A DNA stretch of 64,000 nucleotides, taken from positions 14,122,501 through 14,186,500 of the forward strand of contig NC_134113.1 in assembly GCF_040939455.1 (NCBI RefSeq). The letters are read 5' to 3'. The stretch's first letter is position 1; each line of letters opens with the position of its first letter. Positions 54,771 to 64,000 of the stretch are shown piece by piece. The stretch is from Microcebus murinus (Eukaryota > Chordata > Mammalia > Primates > Cheirogaleidae). The notes beneath the pieces were generated by a model, which was not told the DNA's origin, ran no database searches, and saw only the letters and a list, made by a program, of their open reading frames with translations. A program made the translations under genes and the position numbers.

Positions 54771-55404
54771 CCCATGCTAGCTTTCGTCTTTTCCTTTTAA
54801 GAAGTCATTAGCCCCTTCCGATGGTTTTAGTAGCAAACAAATGAATCTAATCCTCTTATCCCGAAGTCCATATTGCCCACATTTCTCTGTGCGAGGACTT
54901 CCTCTTGGGAGGAATGTAAGATGGAGTGCCTAACCGCAGCCGGTAGCCAGCGGGGCTCCAACCAGCAAGGGCCGGGGTGATGCCGGGACTGAGGGTGAAT
55001 GAGCCCCACCGATTCCAAACACAGCAGGGACTGTGTTGCCTGTTGGAGGATCCTTTTAGGCCCTCCTTGTCCTCTCTGCTGGAGGGGACTCTAGCATCCT
55101 GGTTTGGCTGTACCACTTACCACCGCCACCAGCAAGGAGAAGGAAGAAGGGGTGAGACTCCAGGGAGTCTCTCCTCTCGCACTGGGAAAGCCTGGCCCAC
55201 AGCTCCTTGGCCTTCGCTACTGTGTTTGGTGACTGCCTTTCTCTACTGCCAGCCCGTTTCACCCACACCTGCCCTGCCCCCGTGAGTGCCTTAGAGGCTC
55301 CAGTGGACATTAAGTGGACGTTCTGAAGGAGAACTCAATAAGCCCTTTAACCTCTCGAGGGATGTGTGATAAAAAAACAAACAGAACCTGTCTTATCTCA
55401 ACCA
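54771..55404. other. Intronic sequence, nothing recognised
   Basis: No exon or confident repeat. Confidence 0.35.
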
Positions 55405-55605
55405 GCGTCTTCATTCAGGAAACACTCACTGAGTTCCCACTCTGTACTTGGTCCTAATAACAGAGCCCTCTATCTCAAAGAGCTCTTTGTCTGGTGGAAA
55501 GATAGGCATTGAAGGCGGTGACCTTAATACGGGGGCTGTCATGGAGACCTATCTAGCCTCGGGACGTTCTTAGGAAAGGCTTCGGGAAAGAGAATGAGGG
55601 GAGGT
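55405..55605 (-). repeat. L2 LINE 3' end, degraded
   Basis: TTCATTCAGGAAACACTCAC, TGAGTTCCCACTCTGTACTT and TCAAAGAGCTCTTTGTCTGG fit the reverse-complement L2 end. Confidence 0.6.
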
Positions 55606-55626
55606 CAATGGGTGGATATGACATCA

Positions 55627-55712
55627 GGCTCTTTCTAGCTAAAGAGCATGTTTAAATCTAACTCTTTCTAGCTCAATAAGGCTCTTTCTAGCTAAAGAGC
55701 ACTTAAATCTCA
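55627..55712. repeat. Short local duplication with hairpin units
   Basis: GGCTCTTTCTAGCTAAAGAG occurs at about 55628 and again at about 55680, each followed by CA and then TTAAATCT. A third partial unit (CTCTTTCTAGCTCAATA) lies between. Each full unit can fold as a 7-bp hairpin (GCTCTTT against AAAGAGC). Confidence 0.8.
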
Positions 55713-56600
55713 GCTTGTCATACGCAGGGCAAATGACCAGGGTCTAGGGTGCAGAGAAGGGGCGGGAGAAGCTGGAAAAGAAGGTGGAGAGCAGTCTGTT
55801 CCGTGTGGGCTGTTAGTGCAAGGTGTGCAAGCACAATTGTGCCCCAGAGGCACTGGGGACACACGTACTGGACTGTTTAAGCCGTGGAGGGCTGTGACTG
55901 TGGTTCATTTCAGGATGCAGAGGCTCATCGTGGTTTTAGAAGATGGGCTGAGTAGGAATGCTGGCATGAGATTGGAGGTGGGAAAACTCAGCTCTGGCTT
56001 TGGTGCGAAAGACACCCTGTACTTGAACGTGAGGCCGGGTAGGAGGTGCGTGGAAAGGGCTGCATGACCGCTAAGTGAACACACGTGCATCCTAGCCACG
56101 GTGTCCCTTAGCCATGTTCCCTTCGTTCTCATACCTGTAGTTTGTGTCTGAGACCAGAAGAGAAGGGATGACCTATTTTCCTGCAGACTGAGAGGCTGGA
56201 GCGGGGCTGCATGGTGTGTTTGAGCTGGCATCACTTGAAAGCAGGCCACCGCCAGCCTCCTCTCATTCACCTCCGTCCAGCCTCCTGCCTGACCCATTTC
56301 ACTCGCGCCCGAGCTGCCTAATCTCTGGCCTTGTGATTCCTTTGTCTGCTCGTGGTCTCCCTTCCTACCCACTGCTGCCCTTTGTCCACCGCTTCTCCAG
56401 CTTCGCCTCTGGCTTCTGCTCGGCCACGCTTTCCGTCCTCCGCCAGCTCTGCCGTCGTCCCCACCGCTTGGGGGCTGGCCTGCTCCCCGAGGGGAGGGGC
56501 CCCCGCTGGGCTCACCCCGGCCCTGCCAGAGGCCCCTGCCCGGATGTGCCTCCACACTGGGCTTGAGCCTTTGCATTTCAGTAGGAATCAAGGGTTGTTA
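55713..56600. other. Intronic sequence, GC-rich in the right half
   Basis: The 228-codon minus-strand frame here has no domain, signal or splice context and overlaps comparable frames on the + strand. No feature supported. Confidence 0.35.
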
Positions 56601-56706
56601 ATTAACCCAGGGTGGAACCTATTATGAAACATCCCAGAAAACTGGAACGAACCAAAGGGACTTCTGAACTCACAGCAGGGAAAAATGCCTTTTAATTGAC
56701 TTGGAT
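56601..56706. repeat. Dispersed direct repeat, copy A
   Basis: Shares AGGGTGGAACCTATTATGAA and the next words (ACATC, AAAACT) with copy B at about 57455-57550. Copy A has an extra GAACCAAAGGGACTTCT. Confidence 0.85.
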
Positions 56707-57149
56707 GACTTCACCACAAAAATCTGTCTGGCTGTTATGCTAAACTGGAAACTAATCTATTAGATTGTCTAAGGAATCTCCCAGCCCACCCTAAGCAGAG
56801 TCTCCTGAGGAGGGGCATGGGGTGGACAGATAAACAGGACTTAGGCATTGAAATGGCTTGCCTTGGATCATACCCAGTCTGGGCACATTTTCTAGTCCCT
56901 TGGGAAAGAGACGGAGACTGATGTCCCAGGATGAGTTTATGTGCCCTACAATAGCTGTCTGTAACATCCCACAGGGTGTTAGTGGTTGTCAGGCACTACT
57001 TACTTTAGAACAGAATTCAACCTAAGCTGGACCTGTCTTAGACCCCTTGTCACTGGGAGTTTTAAAGGGTGACATGAGAAAGTTTCCACTAATGGTGTGT
57101 CATGCAGATGACAGCTGTGCAGCCTGAGCCCTGAAGGGATTAATGATAA

Positions 57150-57385
57150 CAGCCCGTGTCTGATCACATGCTTACCGAGTGCCAGGCACACGCTAAGCAC
57201 TTCGTGTGGATTAGTTTATTTAATCCTCATCACAGCCCTGTGATGAGTAGGACTGCATGTTCCCTGCTGTCCGGATGAGGAGCCTAAGGTTCACTCAAGG
57301 CCACACAGCTTACAAGTGGCAGAGCTAGAATTCAGAGTCAGCTTAACGCCGGAGTCTGTGTTTATGGTTTTTAACCTTTATGCTG
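57150..57385 (-). repeat. MIR SINE, nearly complete
   Basis: ACCGAGTGCCAGGCACACGC, TTTATTTAATCCTCATCACA, GGCCACACAGCTTACAAGTG and GGCAGAGCTAGAATTCAGAG in reverse-complement MIR order. It sits between the two copies of the direct repeat. Confidence 0.88.
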
Positions 57386-57449
57386 TCTTACCTGAGAAGG
57401 TGTATCCTGGAGAAATAAAATCCAGGGAGGACTTGGTGACTTTATTCTC

Positions 57450-57552
57450 ATTAACTTAGGGTGGAACCTATTATGAAACATCTCGGAAAACTAGAATGAA
57501 CTCACGGCAGGGAGAAATGCCTCTAATTAAAAGGCATTTCAGTTGACTTAAA
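57450..57552. repeat. Dispersed direct repeat, copy B
   Basis: Second copy of the segment at 56601-56706, offset 849 bases. It lacks the 17-base stretch present in copy A and instead carries TAAAAGGCATTTCAG, creating a small inverted pair ATGCCT/AGGCAT. Confidence 0.85.
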
Positions 57553-57559
57553 GGGACGG

Positions 57560-57985
57560 CTCGTGCGTCAGACCTGTTCAGTGGGACTCAAGCCCTGCGT
57601 GCAAGGCCCTCTGAGAGCTGGCCCCTGCCTACCTGTCCCACCTCACCTGCTCCCACGGGCTACCTTAGACTTCAGTCTTACCAAAGCCCCATGCTTTGCT
57701 TATGAGTATTCCCACCCTCATGCCTTTCTTATGCAAGTCTCTCCTTCTGGGACATATTTTGCCATACATTCTCCAACATTTAGCTCAAGTGTTATTGCAG
57801 GGCTGCTTCCTTCTGGTCAGCCCTTCTGTTTAGGCAGAGCAAGGTGTGTGTCCGCTTCCCTGTGTCCTCACAGCACCGCATGCACGTGTCTACCGTTACA
57901 CTTGCCGGGCTATGCTGAGGTTACTGGTTCACTTCCCTCCCACTCCCTCCAGACTCTGGGCTCATTAGGCACAGGGACAGTATCT
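57560..57985 (+). repeat. L2 LINE 3' part
   Basis: CTGGCCCCTGCCTACCTGTC, TTAGCTCAAGTGTTATTGCA, and CAGACTCTGGGCTCATTAGG run in sense L2 order. Confidence 0.65.
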
Positions 57986-57987
57986 TT

Positions 57988-58105
57988 ATTCATCCTACAA
58001 ATATTCATTGAGTGCCTACTGTGTGCTAGGTGCTAGGGCTACAGTGTCGATTAAAGGCAGATGTAATCTCTACCTGATGGGGTTTAAAGTCTAATGGAGG
58101 GGACA
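57988..58105 (-). repeat. L2 LINE 3' end, opposite strand
   Basis: CATCCTACAAATATTCATTG, AGTGCCTACTGTGTGCTAGG, GCTAGGGCTACAGTGTCGAT is a reverse-complement L2 end meeting the sense L2 tail to tail. Confidence 0.75.
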
Positions 58106-58126
58106 GATGTCATCTTCTTTTTCTTT

Positions 58127-58155
58127 CTCACACACACACATACACACACACCCCC
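58127..58155. repeat. (CA)n microsatellite
   Basis: CACACACACACATACACACACACCCCCC, imperfect. Confidence 0.9.
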
Positions 58156-58464
58156 CATAACTAAAAACCGTTAGGAGCTGTGAAAGTAGGGTACACATCA
58201 TGGTGGCCTATGTGGGAGGCTAGCAGGTGCTCTAGTTACCCAGATACACAACCTGTGTTCCATAAACATTTCTCGAACTTGTCTGAAGGAGGGAAAAATG
58301 AAAGAAAGCACAGAAAAAAGCTTTGATCTACTATAAGAACTTAGACCCACCCAAATATCCTCTTGCATGGTAAGCGATACAGATAAAGCTGTGGTCCGAC
58401 AGGAAAGATACAGGCAACGCACGGATACATCACAGTACAGGTAAAGTGATGGAGCAAGCCACCG

Positions 58465-58630
58465 TCTAAGCAGTTTGTCAGCATAAATTCACTTAGTTTT
58501 CACTGCGACCCCCACAAAGTAAATATTGATGGAACTGAGACTCAGAGAGGTTGAGTGTCTTGCCAGAGGCCACACAGCTGGCAGGTGGCAGAGCTGAGAG
58601 GTGGACCCAGATGCTCAGATGAGCACCCCA
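58465..58630 (-). repeat. MIR SINE
   Basis: AACTGAGACTCAGAGAGGTT, GCCACACAGCTGGCAGGTGG, and GCAGAGCTGAGAGGTGGACC in reverse-complement MIR order. Confidence 0.85.
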
Positions 58631-58909
58631 TGGACCCTTGCACCGACCACCTGTCTAGCTTGTCTGTAGGGCTGGGCTCACGGAGGCACGGGTCCTTGCC
58701 CAAGCTGTGCTGCTGGTTCCAGGAGCCAAACAACCCCCGCCCTTGTCCCCCTCTTGCCAAGTCCAGCTTTGGGAGTTCTTAGGGGAGGAACCGGCCATGA
58801 TGAGAGGGCAGCACCTGACGGGAAACCTCGGGGCATCAATGGCTGCATTTTGGGAGCTCCGAGTACATGCTAAAGGAAAGAAGGAAAATTAACTGTCCAA
58901 GGTCAGTTA

Positions 58910-59026
58910 TGTGTGCCCCATTGCTCTAATGCTTTTTACAGATCACTATGTTTTGTCCCTCAGCAGCTCTTGAAGTATGAGTCTCATTGTTATCCAGGTG
59001 AGGAAATTGAGGCTTGGAAAGGTAGA
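58910..59026 (-). repeat. MIR SINE fragment
   Basis: TTGTTATCCAGGTGAGGAAA, then TTGAGGCTTGGAAAGGTAGA in reverse-complement MIR order. It leads directly into the ATAATGG tandem. Confidence 0.65.
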
Positions 59027-59083
59027 ATAATGGAGACAATAATGGAGCTAATAATGGAGACAATAATGACTCTCATATATTAA
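59027..59083. repeat. ATAATGG tandem and 37-bp duplicated segment, copy 1
   Basis: ATAATGGAGACAATAATG occurs at 59027 and again at 59051. The second unit is part of a 37-base segment (59047-59083, from GCTAATAATGG to CATATATTAA) that is repeated exactly at 60051-60087. Confidence 0.95.
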
Positions 59084-60050
59084 TTGCCTGTTAATGGCAG
59101 AATTGTGACCACAACCAGTGTCTACCTGTTTTCTCCTAGCTCACCTGGTGCGCAGTCAGACCTGAAAAATGACTTGTTTCTCATGCATGGCCCAAAGCAG
59201 ATTTTCGGATTGATTTTCTCAGAGGCTGCAGATAGCCCCTATGGGTTTTCTCGCCTCCCTTTATCTGTGTTTCTGGAACCTTCCTTTCCTCCCTAAGCAA
59301 CATTGCAGAGGTTCCTCTTGTGAGCTTATGGGTGGGTTCTCAGTCTGTTTGAAATGGAACTGAGTCAGTGCCCTTCCACCCAGCCCACCTCAGGGCTGCC
59401 TTGTGTCCAGACAGGGAGGAGACGGCAGTCCCTCCCACCCTGGGGCTGCCAGGAAAAGCAGGGGGAAGCAGAGGGGTGGAACCTCCCCTCGCTGGGCCAG
59501 CCAAGGGCCAGAAACCCCAAACTTTGCATTCATTGGACAGAACCAGATTTGGATTGTTCGTCTTAATTTGCTTATTCTTGTACAGTCGCTTTGGTCTCGC
59601 GCTGGCTCCCTTGGCTCTCTGTGGTCCAGGCTCCTCGATGTCTATGGGCTAAAGGCCAAAGTCTTTAGGCAGCCCTGAGGCCCTTCCTAACCTGGCACCA
59701 GCCTAGCTTTCTCACCACCTCTCTTTTCCTGTCGCTGCTTAGTGGTCCCCCTGAGAGACACTGGAAGGACCAAATAATTAATTTAGATAGTTTCTCGTTT
59801 ATGGTGGATTTCCATCAAGTTCTGCATCTTGGTGTCCAAAATGTTATTTCTATGTAGTGAACATCCATCCATCTGACCAGTCATTCATTTGTCCACCTGT
59901 CCATCCATTCATCCATCCATATCCTTATCTCCTTGTTCATCTCTCTAGAACCTGACTCTCTCCCCAGCCCCCTGTTTTGTGGTCTTTAATCAGTTCAGAG
60001 CTAGGTTTTCTTATTTCTAAACACCTTTATGAAATTTATTATTTCATAAT
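59084..60050. other. Intronic sequence with a CATCCATT run
   Basis: 59866-59935 has imperfect CATCCATCCATT repeats. No exon or confident repeat elsewhere. Confidence 0.4.
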
Positions 60051-60087
60051 GCTAATAATGGAGACAATAATGACTCTCATATATTAA
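60051..60087. repeat. 37-bp duplicated segment, copy 2
   Basis: Identical to 59047-59083. Here it is followed by AAGCACTT, which reads as the start of a reverse-complement MIR, so the right part of the segment may be at home in this copy. Confidence 0.95.
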
Positions 60088-60330
60088 GCACTTGAGATGT
60101 GTGTGTGTATGAAGAGAGAGAAAGAGAGAGATGCCATATACTCTGCCAAGATTTTACTATTAATACATATAACCAAATCTTATCTTCACAGTGACTTTGT
60201 GAGTTGTCTGTCACTATTATTGATAAAGAAACTAAGGTTCAGAGAGGTCCAGCAATGCAGCTTCTATTGGCAGAGCCAGGATTTGAACTCCTGTCTGTCT
60301 GGCTCCCAAGCTGCCCACGCTCTATAAAAC
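60075..60330 (-). repeat. MIR SINE with simple-repeat insertion
   Basis: A GT then GAGA run (about 60096-60135) separates the MIR head from AAAGAAACTAAGGTTCAGAG and GGCAGAGCCAGGATTTGAAC. Reverse-complement MIR order. Confidence 0.8.
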
Positions 60331-60574
60331 ACTCCATTCCCCTGACTCCCACCCCCAACTCAGCCCTCCTTCCTGGGGTCCTCCTCTTCTGTCCCCACCA
60401 CCCTTCTCCTGTGTAGCTTCTGGTTTCTTTTCATTCTTACTTTAACTGCCCTTTGCATATATTTAATGGGAAATTACATGAAGACTCTGAAAGTGAAAGG
60501 CTCATTCTCACTGATTCTTATTACTACTCTATAGTTTTTCATTTGCTGTGTGAGTAGAAAGAAGACGAATTTTG

Positions 60575-60745
60575 AGCCAATGGGCAGGGCTGTGCCCCAG
60601 AATCCTGGCTCTGCCTCTGCTTACCTGCGGGACTCTGGGCAAGTGACTCGATGTTCTGAGCTGCAGTTCTTTACTTGCAAAATGGAGCTGGTAACCGCAG
60701 TGCTACCACGCTCAGCACATCGTAAGGATCCGGTCAGTTTCAGTT
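60575..60745 (+). repeat. MIR SINE
   Basis: GAATCCTGGCTCTGCCTCTG, GACTCTGGGCAAGTGACTCG, and TACTTGCAAAATGGAGCTGG are in MIR order. Confidence 0.8.
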
Positions 60746-61335
60746 GAATCTGAGGACCTAAGCTGACTCCTGTGTGAGCAGAGGAACCGGCAAGCTGACA
60801 GCGAGCATTACCCCCCTCCAGCCCTCCCCAGCCACGGCCACGGCCACGGCGACTCCACTGCTCAGCGGGCTCTCTCCCCTGCCTGCCCGGCGAGGGGCAG
60901 ACTCATTATCTTTCCCTGCACGGCACCCGGCGCTGGCAGCGAGATGAAACCCACTGTATGACCTGAAAGGAACTTTCAGCTCTCACATGCTTGGGGTTTG
61001 ACACAAGCCTACTTAACAAGGATGGTAAATTATGGATAAGGTGGTTGGGTCATGGACAGCTGAGCTCAGCTGGCAAATATATGATGGGAATGAAGCTAAA
61101 ACCGCTGACAACAAAACTCTGAATCCTATTCTTGTGGTCTCTAACCTGGAGGGCCTACAACTGTTTTCCAGCTGTGTACTCCCTAGAGCCCTGGCGTTCC
61201 ACAAAGGTACCTGGGGTTGAAAGGGTTGAAAACTGTTGAGCATCTTTAGAAGGGGGAAAGAGGGAGATATAGAGAGAGAGAAAAAGAGAAAGGGAGATGC
61301 TAGAAGGAGTGAGATAGGCTCAGCCTAACACTTTT
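60746..61335. other. Intronic sequence with a CCACGG run
   Basis: 60834-60854 reads CCACGGCCACGGCCACGGCGA, a short hexamer tandem. No exon recognised. Confidence 0.4.
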
Positions 61336-61339
61336 TCCT

Positions 61340-61562
61340 CTGTATTAGTAGCTGACAACCAGGGGTGACTTTGCCTCCCAGGGGACATTTGGCAACATCT
61401 GCAGACAGTGTTGGTTGCCACAACAGGGGATGCTCCTGACATCTGTGGGTAGAGGCCAGGGATGCAGCTAAACATCCCACAGTGCACAAGGCAGCTTCCC
61501 ACCACAAAGAATTATCCAGTTCACAGTGCCAGTAGCGCCAAGGTTGAGTAACCCTGTTCTAA
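61340..61562 (+). repeat. MER20 (hAT-Charlie MITE)
   Basis: CCAGGGGTGACTTTGCCTCC, CAGGGGACATTTGGCAACAT, GTAGAGGCCAGGGATGCAGC, AAGAATTATCCAGTTCACA and the right end AAGGTTGAGTAACCCTG match MER20 along its full length. MER20 copies are known to act as endometrial enhancers in placental mammals; whether this one does is unknown. Confidence 0.9.
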
Positions 61563-61734
61563 ACTGAACCACCCAAAGATCTTATCTTTTATTCAGGGAG
61601 CCCCATGGAGCCCTAAAGCTAGGAGATGGTAATCCAGCTTGTAGTGGCGTGGACTCCACTCCCGGGAAACTTCCTCTTCACTCTGCCATGCAGTCTCTGT
61701 TAGCAGCCTCAGGGCAGAGACAGGGCGGGGACCT

Positions 61735-61880
61735 TCCTCCTCATTTTCACAGGTGGAGTCACTGAGGCGGAAGTGTCCGTGATTTTCTCCAAGAATCCCA
61801 CAGCTGGGAAGTTCTAGAAACAAAATTGGAACCCAGGTCTGTCTGACCCCATGCTGAGCACTCTTTGCAACATGACCCAG
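61735..61880 (-). repeat. MIR SINE fragment
   Basis: CTCATTTTCACAGGTGGAGT, CACTGAGGCGGAAGTGTCCG and AATTGGAACCCAGGTCTGTC are in reverse-complement MIR order. Confidence 0.75.
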
Positions 61881-62800
61881 CCCGGTAAATGTCCCCCGGC
61901 TCTGTCCCCGGTAGCCCAGCGAGGCCCAGAGCCTGTTGAAAGCTTTAGGGACAGGGGGGAGCTGGGTAGAGCCCACGGTTTTGAGGGTACCTGGGATTAG
62001 TGTTGGTCGACACCCAGACACGTAAGTGGCTGTCACGTAGGAGGAAGCTTTTGCACACACTGTCCCTTAGAAGCAGGAGGCACGCCGTGCCACATGGCAG
62101 GGGCGGGCACAGGGGAGGATCAGGGTTGGTTAGGAGGCGGAGGGGAGCAAGGGGGAAACTTGGCAGAAGCCTTTATCTTGGTTTCATGGGGAGGAATGAG
62201 CAAGGCAGGTAAACAGGTTCAGGATTGGTGAGATCGGATCATTTCAGCTGCCTCTAAAGAGCAGGGGCCGTCCCTAGTTGTCTGGTGCCAGGCCCTGGGG
62301 ACACGAGGGCAGTGGACAGTGGCCCAGCATGTGAGAGCCCCATAGGCTGGGAGTTTGGGCCTGGATTGGTTGCTTTGCATCCTGAAGGTGCTCTGCAGGC
62401 TCGCTGTTTGGTATCATGAGGAGTAGGCTAAGCCAGGAGGGCTCTCTCTCCAGTGCCAGCAAGGACCCCGGTGTCAAAGATCAGAACACAGACAATAAAA
62501 GATGCAGTGACGACACCTGCCTCACGCCAAGGCCTGCCCACTCTGCTGCTTTTTAAACAGTTTTATGAAAGAGCACTCTTTTGCTTCCAATTAAATCTTA
62601 TGTAAAATCTAATATTTCAGTAGATTACAAAAGGAAATCATGGTCTTTTTGATGCATAGCTGGAAAGTCCTGAACCCTTTGAGCATCCAAAAAAAAGTGT
62701 CCAAGGCCACTGCTTAGGCTGCCTGTTCATCAGAAGCCATTGTCTGGCTGGAGTCCTGTCTCTGTCTCCTGTCCTGCTGCTCCTTTTGCCTCTGGTTCTG
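61881..62800. other. Intronic sequence, nothing recognised
   Basis: No exon, RNA gene or confident repeat. Confidence 0.35.
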
Positions 62801-62807
62801 TTGGGAG

Positions 62808-63035
62808 GAGCATAGTGGAGTCATCAGGAGCCAGGGACCTGGAGTCAGACTCTCGTGTCTGCGTACTTGGTCTGGCACCTCCCTGCTGTATGACCTCATG
62901 GAATACACTTACTCTCACCGTGCCCCCATCTAAAGTGGGGATAATAGGACCTACCTCACAGGGTTACTGCCAGGGATAATTGAGTTAATAATGTGAAACC
63001 TTTAGAACAGTGCCTGGCACATACTAAGTGCTAAA
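62808..63035 (+). repeat. MIR SINE, nearly complete
   Basis: ACCTGGAGTCAGACTCTCGT, AGTGGGGATAATAGGACCTA, CCTCACAGGGTTACTGCCAG and CAGTGCCTGGCACATACTAA in MIR order. Confidence 0.9.
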
Positions 63036-63058
63036 ACAACAACAACAACAACAAAAAA
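63036..63058. repeat. (AAC)n microsatellite
   Basis: AACAACAACAACAACAACA at the tail of the MIR. Confidence 0.9.
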
Positions 63059-64000
63059 CCCAAAAAACCCTTTATGCATTTTAATCCTAATATAAATATA
63101 ATATTAAATATTAAATTATAAATACAATTGCTACATTGCCTTTGGAACTAATGGTATTCATACAACTACCACTACTAGTCATGCTTTTACTAGTATCATT
63201 ACTTTTTTTTATTTATTTATTTATTTTTTTTCCAAAGTGACTTACAGATTCAATGTATCATTACTTTTGTTTCTACCCCTCCAAAGACAATGACCACAGT
63301 GTCTCCTGCCATTGTACCTGCTGGGATGACCAGGCATTGCTGCCACTGAGGGAAAACAGCGTCAGCCGGGCCCTAGGAGTCAAAAGCAATGGTGAAGGTA
63401 CAGAAAGTGACATGAGCCATCACCGTTAGGCCACCCTGGACACACTCGTCCTGTGTCTCTTGTATCCTGTTTGCACTTCCCTCGCTCTGGGTTTAGGGGA
63501 GTTATTTATGAAGTCCCTCGGATGTGTGGGGCTGCTGTTGATGAGGTTCTAGGAGTGATTCTACATTTACGAGGTGTTTGCTCCGAGCTCGCATGGTCGG
63601 AAATGATCCTTCACAGCTATTTGTGGACACAGACCGTGAGTGTCGTAGTGAGTCAAGCACGCACTGGTTCAGCAGTGCAGGCGGCCTGCCCGCTCCCAGA
63701 GTGTGGACGGAGAGACCCCTTTGCCTTTGCTTCTCCAAACAGGGGCAATGACCACAGGTAGATTCTTTGTCCTGACTGTCCCTTGCAGTCCCCATTTGGG
63801 GATTAGGTTCAGGTTACTTCTAAGCTCGATCCAGGTCATGCTGTCTTGAAATTACTGTGGCCCTGTGGAAAGAAACTGAGCATCTGGGAAGAAGAGGAAC
63901 TCAGCCTTTAAAAACATGAGTCCCTGTTGGGGGAAAAGGACTCTGGGAAACAACCCATTTGCAAGGAGGAAAGTGGCCCTTGGGCTCCCTGCTTTCCTGA
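63059..64000. other. Intronic sequence, nothing recognised
   Basis: A T-rich (TTTA)n stretch lies at 63204-63232. No exon is recognised up to the window end. Confidence 0.35.

Larger units (their letters stand above)
42757..64000 (+). other. SYN3: SYN3 downstream intron, at least 21.2 kb
   Basis: From donor GTAGGT to the window end. I see no exon encoding the next synapsin segment. The region holds the young L1, a nested L1M/LTR cluster, MER20 and many MIR/L2 copies, listed separately. Confidence 0.7.

Noticed and set aside
55905..56591. 228-codon minus-strand frame
   Set aside because: GC-rich chance frame with no recognisable family, overlapped by + frames of similar length.
42757..64000. 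Next SYN3 exon (expected to begin AEFSELN) or a nested TIMP3 gene
   Set aside because: No open segment resembling either was seen. In human, TIMP3 lies within a later SYN3 intron, so it is probably beyond this window. A short exon could still be missed by eye.

Overview
The window is nuclear DNA from a primate, most likely a lemur or other strepsirrhine. The SINEs are 7SL-derived Alu dimers in which an A/T-rich stretch carrying GGCCAATTAATTTCTT (or its complement) sits between the two arms, a form I associate with lemurs. The youngest LINE-1 copies also have a G-rich 3' untranslated region of strepsirrhine type. Spliced exons with GT/AG borders, a dense background of ancient MIR and L2 copies, and the absence of long real ORFs outside transposons all fit a mammalian intron-rich locus. 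No bacterial, phage, CRISPR or operon-like feature is present.

The only host gene I can support is SYN3 (synapsin III), on the + strand. Its first coding exon (23587-24038, start codon at 23728) encodes residues 1-103 and two bases of codon 104. After an 18,660-base intron, a 58-base exon (42699-42756) completes codon 104 and adds residues 105-123. The reading frame joins exactly across the junction. The rest of the gene would lie downstream: 42757-64000 is intron as far as I can see, and 1-23586 is intron or upstream sequence. Together the two exons give phosphorylatable domain A, linker domain B and the start of the ATP-binding domain C of this synaptic-vesicle protein.

Layout: 1-12 kb is unique sequence with MIR and L2 fragments, two Alus (7.1 and 8.8 kb) and an LTR-like stretch near 6 kb. 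11.8-23.5 kb is a transposon-dense block: an L2 split by a 2-kb L1, several L1M fragments, a Y4 RNA-derived insertion, a small hAT element and an MLT1 LTR split by an Alu. The SYN3 exon follows. 24-42 kb is the intron, with a TA-flanked terminal-inverted-repeat transposon (28.5 kb), a GC-rich promoter-like patch (33.0 kb) and a 0.7-kb GGAT minisatellite (35.4-36.05 kb). 42.7-64 kb starts with the second exon, then a young 5'-inverted L1 (43.8-46.5 kb), a nested L1M/LTR cluster (51.4-52.9 kb), two short dispersed duplications (56.6/57.5 kb and 59.0/60.1 kb), a MER20 and many MIR/L2 copies.

I found no new biological system. The items most worth checking are the small transposon with an intact acidic C-terminal reading frame, the twin-primed L1, the Y4 fragment, the exact 37-bp duplication, the in-frame open 5' UTR of SYN3 and five CTCF-like motifs. 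Repeat family names come from recalled consensus sequences, not a database search, and repeat edges are accurate to about 5-30 bases unless a target-site duplication is quoted.
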